The translations under genes and the position numbers were made by a program. 64,000 bases of DNA from Microbacterium oleivorans (GTDB taxonomy: Bacteria > Actinomycetota > Actinomycetes > Actinomycetales > Microbacteriaceae): the NCBI RefSeq assembly GCF_013389665.1, contig NZ_CP058316.1, forward strand, positions 2,294,001 through 2,358,000, in the 5' to 3' direction. The first letter of the stretch is position 1. Every line of letters starts with the position of its first letter. Below, one piece after another: positions 17,228 to 27,285 of this stretch. The notes under the pieces were generated by a model. The model was given only the letters and a program-made list of their open reading frames with translations. It had not been told where the DNA came from and did no database searches.

Positions 17228-18592
17228 TTGGTAGTCGTTGTTGGACTGACGTTGCTCCTCATCGTGGGGCCGGTCGTGGCGATCGCGATTGAGCGGCGCT
17301 TCGGGTTCGCGGCTGTCGCGCTTCTCATTGTCCTCGTTGGTGCCGCGATTTTTCCTCGCTCTCTCATCACGCTGGTTGCAGTACCTGAAGCCACTCCGTA
17401 CGACATAGCGCCGGCGTCGTTGGCTCTCCAGACCCAAATCGTCGCTTTTGTTCTGGCAGCTGTCGTCATACTTATCGGTCGAGGGCGGTTGAAGTTCGCG
17501 GGTGCGCTAGTCGTCTTCGCCATTCTCCTGACGGGGGCAATGTTCACGAGCTGGGGTGGAGGAACCATCCCGCAGTGGTCTGGGTACTTCGTCCTCATGG
17601 GAGCAGTGCTTGCCTACGGGGTCGGCTCGGCAATCGGTCGCGAAGTCTTCTCGAGCAGCGATCTCGCGAGGTTCTTCCTACTCGTGATCCTCGCGGTTCT
17701 GCTGTTGCAGTTCGCTGTAGCCTTGCTCCAACTGCTCGGCGTCTCGCTTCCGACAGGGTTGGTGAACTCGGATCGCACGCTCGAGCAGACGGTTGGTCGA
17801 GTATCAGGAACCATCGGGCATCCGGCCAACCTCTCGAAGGTAACCTTCGTCCTGATGCTGCTCTCCTTGCCCTTCACAGCCGCTGGAGACAGGAAGATCA
17901 GGCGTCTTGCTTTCGTGTGCGTGGCGCTGGCAGCCCTGCTCGGTGGTCTGACGGTCAGCAGAGCGAACCTAGTCGCGATGTTCGTTCTGCTTACTGCGTG
18001 GATTCTCACCTTCCCCGGTCGCGCGCGAGTCGGTACTCGCGCTGTCGGGGCTATCGGGTTGGTCGGAGCGACTGCAGTGTTCGCTCCGTTGGTGCTCGAC
18101 CGGTTCGAAGACGACGCGGAGGGTGGATTACGTCCTTTGCTTCTGGACGCCGCGCTACGCCACCTCAGTAACGACGTCTGGATCGGAACCGGCCCCAACG
18201 CATATGTCGCTGTAGTCGGTCAATCCGACGCGGCGACAGCGTCTGGCTACCCCGTCCATAACGGTTTCCTTCTTCTCACAGCCGAGCTTGGCTGGCTTCT
18301 TGCGGCCTTGTTCTTCGTCCCGCTCGCTGTTCTGGTCGGGTGGGGCTTCCGCCGGCTGAGGCGTTCGAGCGAGTTCCTCCATGTTCCCCGGGTGATCGTT
18401 TACGCCACCCCTGGGGTAGCCGTCATCTTCCTCACCGGGTGGGGAATGATCTCGGTGCTGATCATCGGGCTGTGGATGTTCGCGCTCGGTTTCCTCGGCG
18501 CGGCCCGTGGCGGCGTATCGCTTACCTCGGTCGGCGACAGTGAATTGCGCCACAACACCAGCCGCAGTTACGAAACGGATTCGGCGCGATGA
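17228..18592 (+). CDS. O-antigen ligase/Wzy-type polysaccharide polymerase
   Basis: A polytopic membrane protein with about eleven helices and a large outside loop near residues 330-380 holding GPNAYVAVVGQS and the His in YPVHNGFLLLTAELG, the usual signature of the O-antigen ligase (Wzy_C) fold. It would polymerise, or transfer to an acceptor, the lipid-linked repeat units outside the membrane. Start uncertain: a TTG at 17228 has GGAG 9 nt upstream and begins right before the first helix; an ATG at 17129 would add 33 polar residues that look non-coding. First gene of the plus-strand EPS operon. G+C is lower than in the flanks. Confidence 0.82.
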   Translation: MVVVVGLTLLLIVGPVVAIAIERRFGFAAVALLIVLVGAAIFPRSLITLVAVPEATPYDIAPASLALQTQIVAFVLAAVVILIGRGRLKFAGALVVFAILLTGAMFTSWGGGTIPQWSGYFVLMGAVLAYGVGSAIGREVFSSSDLARFFLLVILAVLLLQFAVALLQLLGVSLPTGLVNSDRTLEQTVGRVSGTIGHPANLSKVTFVLMLLSLPFTAAGDRKIRRLAFVCVALAALLGGLTVSRANLVAMFVLLTAWILTFPGRARVGTRAVGAIGLVGATAVFAPLVLDRFEDDAEGGLRPLLLDAALRHLSNDVWIGTGPNAYVAVVGQSDAATASGYPVHNGFLLLTAELGWLLAALFFVPLAVLVGWGFRRLRRSSEFLHVPRVIVYATPGVAVIFLTGWGMISVLIIGLWMFALGFLGAARGGVSLTSVGDSELRHNTSRSYETDSAR

Positions 18593-18637
18593 TGCGCGAT
18601 GAGGCAGCCCCTGCCATGACGACTGCGGCAATGCTCA

Positions 18638-20086
18638 ATGATGTCTGAAGGTGGACGAGCAGCCCGTGGTGCCCGCGTCACGCTCGGCGGCCAAGCGCTT
18701 AAGTTTGCGCTGCAACTGACATCCACCGTAGTCCTGGCGCGGCTTCTCGTCCCTGAGGATTTCGGATTGTTCGCGATGGTTATTGCGGTCACCGGGTTCG
18801 CAGCGCTACTGGGCGACTTCGGTCTATCCAATGCGGCTGTTCAAGCGGAGAACATCACGGATCAGCAACGTTCGAATCTCTTTTGGATCAGCACCGGGGT
18901 GGGCGCCCTCCTGTACGCACTTCTCTTCACCGTCGCCCCCTTGATCCAGGACTTCTACCGCGCAGACGGGCTGGCCGTTGTTGTGCAGGTCATGTCCGTC
19001 GGATTCCTTCTGTCAGCGATCGCCTCGCAATTCACCGCACACCTAACGCGCAACCTGAGCTTTGGTCGCCTCGCCATCATCGATGTGAGTTCTCAGGCGG
19101 CGGGTCTCGCGTTCGCATTGTCCCTCGCCATCAATGGGGCCGGATACTGGGCACTAGTCGGACAACAGCTTGCCTCAGCCGGTGTCCTTCTCGTCTTGAC
19201 CGCTCTACTATCCGGATGGGTGCCTCGCTGGCCAGCGCCCGCGCCTATGCGGAGTCTGCTCACCTTTGCAGCAAACTCTCTCGGTGTACAGGCGTTGTCA
19301 TACGTGAGCGGCAACGCAGACTCAGTCGCGCTCGGCCGAACATCGGGTCCCGAAGCGCTGGGCCTGTACGATCGCGCGTATCAGCTGTTCAAGATCCCGG
19401 TGCAGCAAATAGCCGCGCCTCTAACCCGTGTTGCCCTCCCGATCTTGTCGCGCCAACAGTCCAATAGGCCCCAGATGAGTCGTTATGTCCTGAGTGCGCA
19501 ACTCGGGATGTCGTATGTGCTCGGCGCTGCGTTCTGCCTCGGAGCCGCGCTCGCCAGCCCGGTGATCGAGCTCGCGCTAGGGCCACAGTGGTCAGACGCC
19601 GCACCCCTTTTCGCAATTCTCGCCTTTGGTGGGGTCTTTCAAGTGATGGGATACGTCTACTACTGGTCGTTTCTCGCATGCGGTCTCACCGCCTTGCAAC
19701 TGCGATTCTCCCTGGTCACTCGCGCGCTGATGGTCGGCCTCATCATCATTGGCGCGTTCTTCGGTCCGACCGGGGTCGCGCTTGCTGTCGCAGTTGGTCT
19801 GGCTTTGAACTGGGTGGTGCTGTCCGCGTTCCCGATGCGCCGCACCGGGTTGGACGTCGGAGCCATCGCCCGTACCGGAGGTCGCGGCATTGCTGTGAAT
19901 GTGGTGATGGCGGCAGCCGTCTGGGGTGTCGACAACCAGCTGCTGCGCGATCTCACTCCGCTCGCCCGTCTCGGAATAGGCGTTTCGGCAGGGCTGGCGG
20001 TTTACGCGCTGCTTGCAGCTACTGCCCCGCCAGTGCGACGCGACCTCGCAACAATTTTCCGCATGGCCAAGAGGAGCTTTCGTTGA
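18638..20086 (+). CDS. Oligosaccharide flippase (Wzx/PST type)
   Basis: A 482-residue MOP-superfamily flippase with twelve to fourteen helices. The N-terminal family motif GARVTLGGQALKFALQL and the segment VLARLLVPEDFGLFAMVIA are typical of the Wzx/WzxC group that moves undecaprenyl-linked repeat units across the membrane. Polar pieces such as DSVALGRTSGPEALGLYDRAY also match the family. Tandem ATGs occur at 18638 and 18641. The next gene's TTG overlaps the stop, so translation is coupled. Works between the glycosyltransferases inside and the ligase/polymerase outside. Confidence 0.9.
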   Translation: MMSEGGRAARGARVTLGGQALKFALQLTSTVVLARLLVPEDFGLFAMVIAVTGFAALLGDFGLSNAAVQAENITDQQRSNLFWISTGVGALLYALLFTVAPLIQDFYRADGLAVVVQVMSVGFLLSAIASQFTAHLTRNLSFGRLAIIDVSSQAAGLAFALSLAINGAGYWALVGQQLASAGVLLVLTALLSGWVPRWPAPAPMRSLLTFAANSLGVQALSYVSGNADSVALGRTSGPEALGLYDRAYQLFKIPVQQIAAPLTRVALPILSRQQSNRPQMSRYVLSAQLGMSYVLGAAFCLGAALASPVIELALGPQWSDAAPLFAILAFGGVFQVMGYVYYWSFLACGLTALQLRFSLVTRALMVGLIIIGAFFGPTGVALAVAVGLALNWVVLSAFPMRRTGLDVGAIARTGGRGIAVNVVMAAAVWGVDNQLLRDLTPLARLGIGVSAGLAVYALLAATAPPVRRDLATIFRMAKRSFR

Positions 20087-20925
20087 CCGCAAGAGTTGAA
20101 TCATTCGCTTGGAACCCGCGTCGTTCGCTCAAGGTTCCTATCGCGCGCCGCCTCGCGATGGGCCCCCGCACCAACAACTTTGGTGATCTCGTGGGACCGC
20201 TCGTGGTTGATCTCATGCGTGCCCGATATTCCTTGACTGACAGAGCAGTGTCAGGAGCGGCCGTGCGCCTTTTCTCGGTGGGATCGGTACTCCACTTCGC
20301 GCGGGACGGAGATCTAGTTTGGGGCAGTGGAGTCAACGGCAAGATCAACGCCGATCGTCACCGCTGGGGGGCGCTTGATGTCCGTGCTGTACGCGGTCCC
20401 CTCAGCCGTCGTTGGATTAGCGACTTCAATGGGCAGGACGTACCCGAGGTCTACGGCGACCCGGCATTGCTTCTTTTTGAATTAGGGTATGAGCGCCCAG
20501 ATCGGGTCATCAAGCGCGAAGTCACGTTCATCCCAAACCTGAACGACTCGCAACGACCGCTGGGCAGCTCGGCCACGGTCTCCCCTCGCTCCGCAATAGC
20601 GAGAATCTTGACTGCAATCGCCCAGAGTGAGAACGTCGTCACTTCGTCGCTGCACGCGCTCGTGTTCGCCGAGTTACTTCGCGTTCCGGTCGCGCTTATT
20701 AAGCCCCCGTCGGAGAGTCCCTTCAAATATCAGGATTATGCTCGCGGCACCGGGCGTGATGAGCTTCCGATGTTCGATGATTATCGATCTGCCATGGCCC
20801 ATGCGTCATCGTCGACGTATCGAGATGAAGATGCTCTTGCGGCATGGTCTAGTCATGAGCTGCTTCGTGCGTTCCCCGCTGACGTCTTTGTCCCTGCAGA
20901 CGCGCGGGATGCAGGGCGGGCTTGA
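20083..20925 (+). CDS. Polysaccharide pyruvyl transferase family protein
   Basis: Transfers pyruvate from phosphoenolpyruvate to a sugar of the repeat unit as a ketal, giving the EPS negative charge. The 280-residue protein shows the family pattern: NNFGDLVGPLV near the start, VWGSGVNG, VRGPLSRRW, YGDPALLL, and SSLHALVFAELLRVP in the C-terminal half, the conserved histidine block of GumL/CsaB-like enzymes. The TTG start at 20083 overlaps the flippase stop and has GAGGAG 6 nt upstream. The stop overlaps the next ATG. Acceptor sugar unknown. Confidence 0.85.
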   Translation: MTARVESFAWNPRRSLKVPIARRLAMGPRTNNFGDLVGPLVVDLMRARYSLTDRAVSGAAVRLFSVGSVLHFARDGDLVWGSGVNGKINADRHRWGALDVRAVRGPLSRRWISDFNGQDVPEVYGDPALLLFELGYERPDRVIKREVTFIPNLNDSQRPLGSSATVSPRSAIARILTAIAQSENVVTSSLHALVFAELLRVPVALIKPPSESPFKYQDYARGTGRDELPMFDDYRSAMAHASSSTYRDEDALAAWSSHELLRAFPADVFVPADARDAGRA

Positions 20926-21944
20926 TGCGTGTTCTACACACTGTCTATCCGCCCACAGACCGAGGCAACCCGTTCGCGTCCCTCCTAATCGAGGCGCTAC
21001 CAGCCGATGTCGAGTCCAGCTACTTCTCTTGGCGTTCAGCATTCATCCGGCACTGGGACGTCGTGCACTTCCAGTGGCCGGAAAAGTACTTCTCGGCGAG
21101 CAACCGCATCGCTTCCTTTGCTAAGCGGGTCAGATTCCGCATTTGGATGAGGTTGCTGCGTGCGCGCGGCACTGCGGTGGTGCTTACCATTCACAACCTA
21201 GCCTCCCACGAGAGTCATGGCGCGGCAGCGAATCGCGAACTCTCGCGATTGGAAAGACTTGTCGACAGGTTCGTGGTCTTGAATCCGGCCGTCGCGATCA
21301 CGAATTTGCCTGCGGTCGCGGACGTGATTCCGCACGGGAACTACCGTTCGCTAGTGCCTGACCGAGGTCTGCCCGACGCGGAGAGCAAGCGCCTCCTCTA
21401 CTTCGGCTTTATTCGGGCATACAAGAACGTGCCGCTACTTGTGTCGAGTTTTGCTGCTGCTTCGCTGCCGAACGAAGGCTATGAGCTCCGGGTAGTGGGG
21501 AAACCTTATGACGCCCTGACTGCTGACGCAGTTCGATCGGCCGTTGCAGATTCTCCCTCCCGCAATATTTCCGCACGGTTGGCCGCGTTGCGCGACGCTG
21601 AGCTCATCGATGAGATTTCTCGCGCATCGGTCATAATTCTGCCGTACGCTGATCTCTATAATTCGGGCGCTCTCATTATGTCCTTGACAATCGGGCGCCC
21701 CGTGATAGTTCCCCGCACGCCCGCCACCGAATATTATGCCGAGCAGTTCGGACCCGATTGGGTTTACCTTTTCGATCTTCCGCTTTCGCCTGAGCGGCTT
21801 GCTGATGTGGTGAAGGCGGCGGCAGCGGAGTCAGAGCGAGCAGCGCGTCCTGATCTGAGCGCTTTGGACTGGGAAGTTATCGCAGCAGAGTACGCCTCGA
21901 CCTATCGGGCGGCTATCGCTGATCGTGCCATGTCAGCCGGTTGA
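20925..21944 (+). CDS. Glycosyltransferase, GT-B fold
   Basis: A 339-residue cytosolic or membrane-associated transferase. The N-terminal half has HTVYPPTDRGNPFA, VVHFQWPEKYFSASN and VVLTIHNLASHE; the donor half has LYFGFIRAYKN and ILPYADLYNSGALIMSLTIGRPVI, where the acidic-Ser-Gly/Ala block corresponds to the nucleotide-sugar site. It resembles the GumK-like or GT4-like families that add glucuronate or mannose. The ATG overlaps the previous stop. Its last 12 nt overlap, on the opposite strand, the end of the giant lyase gene. Confidence 0.85.
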   Translation: MRVLHTVYPPTDRGNPFASLLIEALPADVESSYFSWRSAFIRHWDVVHFQWPEKYFSASNRIASFAKRVRFRIWMRLLRARGTAVVLTIHNLASHESHGAAANRELSRLERLVDRFVVLNPAVAITNLPAVADVIPHGNYRSLVPDRGLPDAESKRLLYFGFIRAYKNVPLLVSSFAAASLPNEGYELRVVGKPYDALTADAVRSAVADSPSRNISARLAALRDAELIDEISRASVIILPYADLYNSGALIMSLTIGRPVIVPRTPATEYYAEQFGPDWVYLFDLPLSPERLADVVKAAAAESERAARPDLSALDWEVIAAEYASTYRAAIADRAMSAG

Positions 21945-24900
21945 TGTCGCGTCAGACATAACGACGATCTCGCGCAAGGTCGTCTGCCGATGGCCTTGTG
22001 GATCTCCGTGAACCATCATTCGTATGAGGCTAACCGCGGCGGGGCGGGGGAGATATATGGTTTGCCATCCGGACGCCCCACGGTAGTCACCGTCATGAAG
22101 CTTCGTCCACTGTTTGCCGTCCGCCGAGCCTAAAAGCTCGTACTTGACGTATCTGGAATTGTTCGCAGTCCACAGGAGGCGGACGGATCCCACGGAGCTG
22201 GGTTGCGTTAGGCGCCAGGTAATGCTCTGATCCCCGTCCGCGGCCCAACCAGTGTTCTCGTTCCCGTCGACGGTGGAAGCCGCTGTGCCGCGCGACGTGG
22301 CTGTAGCCGCCGTCGACGCGATCCCGATCCCTGTGACGGCGCGTTGGATCACGAGCTTCGGGGCAAGCGCCTCCCCTGCTTCGCGGGAGTCGAATCGTGC
22401 GAGGAGTGACTCAGGAGTGCGGGGTACTGATCCGCCAAGCCCAATCGCAACCGTGCCCATCCCAGCAGCGGAGAGTTGGCGGAGATAACCTGTCAGATCG
22501 ATCTCCCTTGCTCCGGACTCACGAGTGATTTTGAATGACGTAAGCAGCTTCCCGAGGCCCGGACGATTCGTGTAGGTAGTCGCCGTCTCGTTCCAATCGT
22601 CCGTCACCTCGTAAACATGGACGACAGCCTCGGGGATACTGGGGTCGTCGATGAGGGCACCGTTCAGGGAAAGCGTCGCGGAGGTTATAGAGAGGGGGTC
22701 AATGCCACTCAGGTTGAATGAGAGGAAAGCGTGGCGAACGCGAGTGCCATCCGCGGGGGATCCGGGTGACTGTGCTTTCACGTCGAGGCGCGCGCGGGAC
22801 CCGAAGACGGTGTTGGCTGAGGCTCCTCCTTCCACGAAGGTATCGGCGCTTGGAGCGACGGTCACCAAGTCGCTTCGCGACACCAAAATCATGTTGGTGA
22901 ATGTTCGTGAAAGAGTTCCCTGTGAGATGGTCGTTGTCACTGTGGCTGTGCCAGCTGCTTGGGCCAAGACCCGTCCTGATGCGTTGACGCTAACAATCTC
23001 TGGCTTGTCTGAACGGTGCGTCACGGCCACGTTTTGAACCGGAGTCCCAAGAAGGTCCGTGATCCTTGTTGTGATAGAACCTGCTTGGTGCACAGAAAGT
23101 TTTGGTGGTGCGGCCACCGTCGCATCGGCAAATAGCGGAGTCGGCACCTCGGCGGGAGCTGCGCCTGGCGAAAGAAGATCCACCTCGCGAAGTGTGGCTT
23201 GCCAGGTTGGCACGGCGGAGATCAACTCCAGGCGCACGTGGCGGGCGTTGTAGGCATATCTGAGTTGGTAGTCCGCAGAGCCGGCGGCGCCGGAGTAGGT
23301 GAAAGAGCCTGCGTCGTTCCAGGTGTTCCCGTCGAGGGAAGTTCGCACTCGAAACGTCACTTTACGACTCGAGTCGGGACTCCAATCCGTCCTGATCGTT
23401 CGGATCAGCGTCGATTGCGGAAGCGTCCAAGTCGCAGATGCGCCTCCTCTTGCTGCCCAGCCGCTCGATATCGAGTTGTCGTAGGTTGCGGCGGACGTCC
23501 CGCGCAATGTACCGGAGGCCGTAGACTTTTCAATTGCTTGCGAAACTGGGCTAAGCCGGACCTCAATGCGGGGCGGGTCCAACGACTCGCTGCTACCAAA
23601 GCGCGCCATGAGCGTAGGATCGGCCGGGACGTTTCCGCCCAGCGCTAGATCGAAGTCGCGTAGGGTCTCGTGCGAGAGCTCGCGGAGGACCGCTGTGAGG
23701 TCCAGGCGGGACTCACCTCGTTGACGGGTTGTCACCATGCTTCCGATCGGGGCGCCCAGCGACGGCCGATTTTGATACGTTGCGTTCTTGTCCGTCCACA
23801 TTCCGTCGACCTGATAGGCATCGACGCGGACCGCGTCTCCGCTGGCGTTGTCGGCGATGGATCCCGTTAGCACGAGGACGGCACTCGCGATTCTCTCCGG
23901 ATCGATACCGGAAAGATCGAAGGCAATGAGACTAGTTCGAACACGCGTTCCGTCGGGCGGAGTAGCGGGCGATGCCGCTTTCACGTCAAGGCGATCCGCC
24001 CTTCCGAAGTTGCGGTCGGAGCTCGCGCCTCCTTCCACGAACGTGTCCTTCGTCGCTCTAATAGAGAGCGAGTGTGATGGACGCACCGCGACTTCCGCAC
24101 GTTGCGACGGGTACTCCCAGTCGCCGACCCTTGCGTAGACGCCGACTGGGGCAGTGCCGGGTGCGACTCCGATGGCTGCCCGGGCCTCTGTTGCGACTAC
24201 TGTACGATCACCCGACACAGCTTCGAAACTCGCGCCAGCCGCGCCTCCGGTGGCAGTCGCGTTTAGCGGGATCCATTCCTCTGTTGCGATCGATGTCGGC
24301 AATGGCGCTACAGTGACGCCCCACGCTCCCGGCGCCAGGTTTGGCGGGACAGGGCTCTCGCGGAATCCGGAGACTTCTACTTCTCGAATAGTCGACGTCC
24401 GATCTCCCCCCGGGTCCCCGAGCACCTCGATTCTGATCTTGGACGTGCTCTGGGGTGTTGCGAACGTATTCGTCGACCATCCCGAAACGGACCGGTGACT
24501 CCCAGAAGCAGCGGTACTCCAGGTGGTGCCGCTAAGCACGAGAATTCGGTAGTCGATTCGTCGAGTTGAGTTAGCGGTCCAGAGAATGTCCAAGCGATGA
24601 AGTTCGACGCTACCCCGTAGCGTCAGATCGATGTGCTGGGCGCCCGTGGCGGCCCAGCCGGTTGACTCGTTGCCGTCGAAGACCGCACCCACGCTACCCC
24701 GCGTTGTTGCAGTTGCAGAGGCTGCCGTGATTGTCGTTCGTTCAGGAAGTATTGATAGAAGCACCCCCGAGTCCCCGTTAGGTGAGCCGCCGACTAGATA
24801 AGAGCCGGGGGTACCTGGTACCGCCGCGACCGCGACGGCGTTCCCACGAGCATCGCGAGCGCCGACGATCGGTTGGGGGAGGGCGGGGTCTCGATAGTGG

Positions 24901-26906
24901 GTATAGGAGCGACGTTCCGGACTGAAGTCCTCCACCTGGGCGCCGTCAACAGTCAGGCGCGATAGTCCGGTCGACTGCGTCGGCAGTGAGCCCCACGCCT
25001 CGAGGGCGCGAACTTCACCAACGCGAGAGCCGGGGTCCGCGGTGGGTGGGAGTAGCGTCATCGTCACCGTAATCGACTGGCGCGAGCCGCCAGGAACGTC
25101 CGCGACGAGCTTGGTGATTGCGGTGTTCGCGTCTTGAGTCGGTGAGGGGGAGATTGGAGACGGCACTGCGGGCGTTGCACGGAATCGCACGCTGTCCGCG
25201 GCGGAGAGCTCGACGAGCAGACGCTGTCCATCTTTGTACAACAGGGCAGATCGACCCGACTGAGTAATCTCTACGCCCGCGGACGTGTGGAGGCTCCACC
25301 GAGCCGTCGCACCGCTGGCAACTGCAACCTCATCTTGCAGCACGACCTGACGTATCGACGAAAGTACTCGAATACCGCGTAGCCAGGTTCCAACGGGCGC
25401 GCCACGGGACGCGCTCACGTCCGCAACGGCGTAAGCACCGAACCGCCCCGACCCCGATGAGACCAGGGTGCCCCCGGGAGCATCACGGTAGTCGTTCATC
25501 GAGTCGCGATCGAGTGTGAGTGTGTTGTGCCCTTCGATCCGGTTGCGGTAGTAGCTCCACCTGGAAGACACGGGAGCTCCGTTGGCAAGCGCTGTGTAGC
25601 TCGTTCGATCTAGTCCAAGCTGTTCGGCCCAGGTGATGCCACCAACCGCAATCATGACATCCCCGGCATCGGACTGTCGGTGCCCAACTGTCGGGTCGCC
25701 ACCGTATCGCAGTGCTGCGAATGTGGCACCCGCGTCGACGGAGTCGCCGCGCACCGTGGCGATCCCGGCGTCACCGTATACCGCGACGCGCGGACGCGAC
25801 TGATCCGGCGCCGTTATTGGTGCCACCGTCGGGTCTCGCCAGACGAGGCGCTGGGCCGCCCGCCGGCTGGTGTCCATTCCCGCGGAAACCGCTTCCAACT
25901 CACGATCCCCGGTCAGTCGGGCGAGACCCGAAAACCCCATGGCGGGATAAACGACGGCGTCACTGCTCGCATACGTGAAGTAGTCTCCGGAAGGCGTCAT
26001 GAGGTCGCGGACGAATGCGCCGCTCCTCGTCAAGCCTCCGATGTCTACGAGCCCGTGAGTGGAGCCCGTCGAGGACGAGAGAGCATTCAGAAAGAGTGTC
26101 GAGTAGTCAGTTGCGTACTCCCAGTACATCGGGCCTTCTGCGTAGCTGCCATCGGCCAGGTAGCCCCTCAAGCCGTTCTTTATGGAGTCCATGGCGAAGT
26201 CGAGCACGCGTCGAGCATCGCCGCTCGTATCCTCGGTTATGATCGCGAGGCTGGCGAGGCCGAGGCCGCTGTTGACGACGACATTGCGGTTGTGGCTCGC
26301 AGTGACCCACGACTCGGGATCGCCCGGGGGCGCCGAATAGAGCGGCAGGGCGGGGCGCAGCGCCTTGTCAAGAATAGCGTTTCGCAACGTCGCTCGGCGG
26401 GATTCGCTCCAGTAGCTATAACCCCAGTCGTAGGAAACTGCGAAAGCGTTGGCGATCTCCGCAGTATCCAAGAACATCCCTGGATTCCAGTTTGGAAACC
26501 GCGCGGCTGACTCGAGATTACTCCACAGCCGCTCCATGTACTTCTTATCGCCTGTCAGTCGCCACGCCAGCGAGAGCGAGTAAGCGCGATCCACCAACGC
26601 CTTCGCTGTCGTGGTCATCCGCGTCGAATCTTGAAAGTCGTACCCGACGACCGGCTGTGTCAGTTGGTAGTCAGCAGAGCTCAAGACCTGCTTCATCAGT
26701 CGCGCCGTCACTGAGTCAGTCGATGAGTTTGCCTTGATATCGGCAAAGGCGCTCTCATCGGTCACAAGCAGTCGTGGGTGGCTCGCCCGAACGTCGACGG
26801 ACGTTCGGGCCGCGGCGTCGGCAGGCTCAGGCGTGACTACTCCTGTTCCAACGACGAGGGTCGCAACGGCGACGAGGACCATGAGCATGTTTCGCCAATA
26901 GTTCAT
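21933..26906 (-). CDS. Giant secreted modular polysaccharide lyase, heparinase II/III-like
   Basis: A 1,657-residue secreted enzyme. After a Sec signal peptide (residues 1-32) comes an (alpha/alpha) toroid (about 40-420; SHPRLLVTDESAFADIK, NRNVVVNSGLGLASLA, YAEGPMYWEYATDYS), then a heparinase II/III-like beta sandwich (about 420-690; RQSDAGDVMIAVGG, RIEGHNTLTLDRDSMN). Accessory domains follow: F5/8 (discoidin) domains near 740-860, 1135-1265 and 1525-1650, each with GWAA/GDP motifs; two CBM96/DNRLRE-like domains near 965-1130 and 1355-1520, each starting DTFVEGGAS; and one Big-2 domain near 1280-1350. Lyases of this class cut uronic-acid polymers by beta-elimination. Placed between the two EPS operons it may trim or release the EPS, or help digest another polymer. 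Substrate unknown. Confidence 0.82.
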   Translation of the reverse strand: MNYWRNMLMVLVAVATLVVGTGVVTPEPADAAARTSVDVRASHPRLLVTDESAFADIKANSSTDSVTARLMKQVLSSADYQLTQPVVGYDFQDSTRMTTTAKALVDRAYSLSLAWRLTGDKKYMERLWSNLESAARFPNWNPGMFLDTAEIANAFAVSYDWGYSYWSESRRATLRNAILDKALRPALPLYSAPPGDPESWVTASHNRNVVVNSGLGLASLAIITEDTSGDARRVLDFAMDSIKNGLRGYLADGSYAEGPMYWEYATDYSTLFLNALSSSTGSTHGLVDIGGLTRSGAFVRDLMTPSGDYFTYASSDAVVYPAMGFSGLARLTGDRELEAVSAGMDTSRRAAQRLVWRDPTVAPITAPDQSRPRVAVYGDAGIATVRGDSVDAGATFAALRYGGDPTVGHRQSDAGDVMIAVGGITWAEQLGLDRTSYTALANGAPVSSRWSYYRNRIEGHNTLTLDRDSMNDYRDAPGGTLVSSGSGRFGAYAVADVSASRGAPVGTWLRGIRVLSSIRQVVLQDEVAVASGATARWSLHTSAGVEITQSGRSALLYKDGQRLLVELSAADSVRFRATPAVPSPISPSPTQDANTAITKLVADVPGGSRQSITVTMTLLPPTADPGSRVGEVRALEAWGSLPTQSTGLSRLTVDGAQVEDFSPERRSYTHYRDPALPQPIVGARDARGNAVAVAAVPGTPGSYLVGGSPNGDSGVLLSILPERTTITAASATATTRGSVGAVFDGNESTGWAATGAQHIDLTLRGSVELHRLDILWTANSTRRIDYRILVLSGTTWSTAASGSHRSVSGWSTNTFATPQSTSKIRIEVLGDPGGDRTSTIREVEVSGFRESPVPPNLAPGAWGVTVAPLPTSIATEEWIPLNATATGGAAGASFEAVSGDRTVVATEARAAIGVAPGTAPVGVYARVGDWEYPSQRAEVAVRPSHSLSIRATKDTFVEGGASSDRNFGRADRLDVKAASPATPPDGTRVRTSLIAFDLSGIDPERIASAVLVLTGSIADNASGDAVRVDAYQVDGMWTDKNATYQNRPSLGAPIGSMVTTRQRGESRLDLTAVLRELSHETLRDFDLALGGNVPADPTLMARFGSSESLDPPRIEVRLSPVSQAIEKSTASGTLRGTSAATYDNSISSGWAARGGASATWTLPQSTLIRTIRTDWSPDSSRKVTFRVRTSLDGNTWNDAGSFTYSGAAGSADYQLRYAYNARHVRLELISAVPTWQATLREVDLLSPGAAPAEVPTPLFADATVAAPPKLSVHQAGSITTRITDLLGTPVQNVAVTHRSDKPEIVSVNASGRVLAQAAGTATVTTTISQGTLSRTFTNMILVSRSDLVTVAPSADTFVEGGASANTVFGSRARLDVKAQSPGSPADGTRVRHAFLSFNLSGIDPLSITSATLSLNGALIDDPSIPEAVVHVYEVTDDWNETATTYTNRPGLGKLLTSFKITRESGAREIDLTGYLRQLSAAGMGTVAIGLGGSVPRTPESLLARFDSREAGEALAPKLVIQRAVTGIGIASTAATATSRGTAASTVDGNENTGWAADGDQSITWRLTQPSSVGSVRLLWTANNSRYVKYELLGSADGKQWTKLHDGDYRGASGWQTIYLPRPAAVSLIRMMVHGDPQGHRQTTLREIVVMSDATSTG

Positions 26907-27285
26907 GGACTACGAGTCCAACCAGTTCATGCCTGCTCCGATGGGGTGGGGGAATGGGGTCGACGCCAGGAGATGGTTGCCAGGTTACGCGAATGTCGGC
27001 GTGTTCCCAGTATGAAGTGGGTGTTCGTGCGATAGGCGGATCGCGACGCCGACGATCTGAGTGTCGTCCAGGTCCGACGTGGTTGCGGCAGCGTGACAGT
27101 TCAGCTCAAAGTCGAGAATCAGGCACATGTGGTCCAATCCAGACCGGCCGCGACGCGTAGCAGTCTCTGCGCGTGTGAGGCGCGCGGCGAACTGGTGAAC
27201 ATCCGACAGGGACGCGCTTGTTCGGACGACGATGCAGCATGGTCGTGTTTGGTCCACATCCGAACTGGCGCCAGGGTGGTGCTGC
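26907..27285. other. Intergenic gap of about 380 nt
   Basis: Holds the upstream region of the lyase gene (minus strand). GGACT/AGTCC at 26907-26922 form a short inverted repeat right before its ATG and could affect initiation. No gene or clear terminator for the upstream glycosyltransferase operon was recognised. Confidence 0.35.

Noticed and set aside
26985..27257. 90-codon minus-strand frame between lyase and GT4 genes
   Set aside because: No initiation signal and no recognisable domain; composition resembles non-coding DNA.
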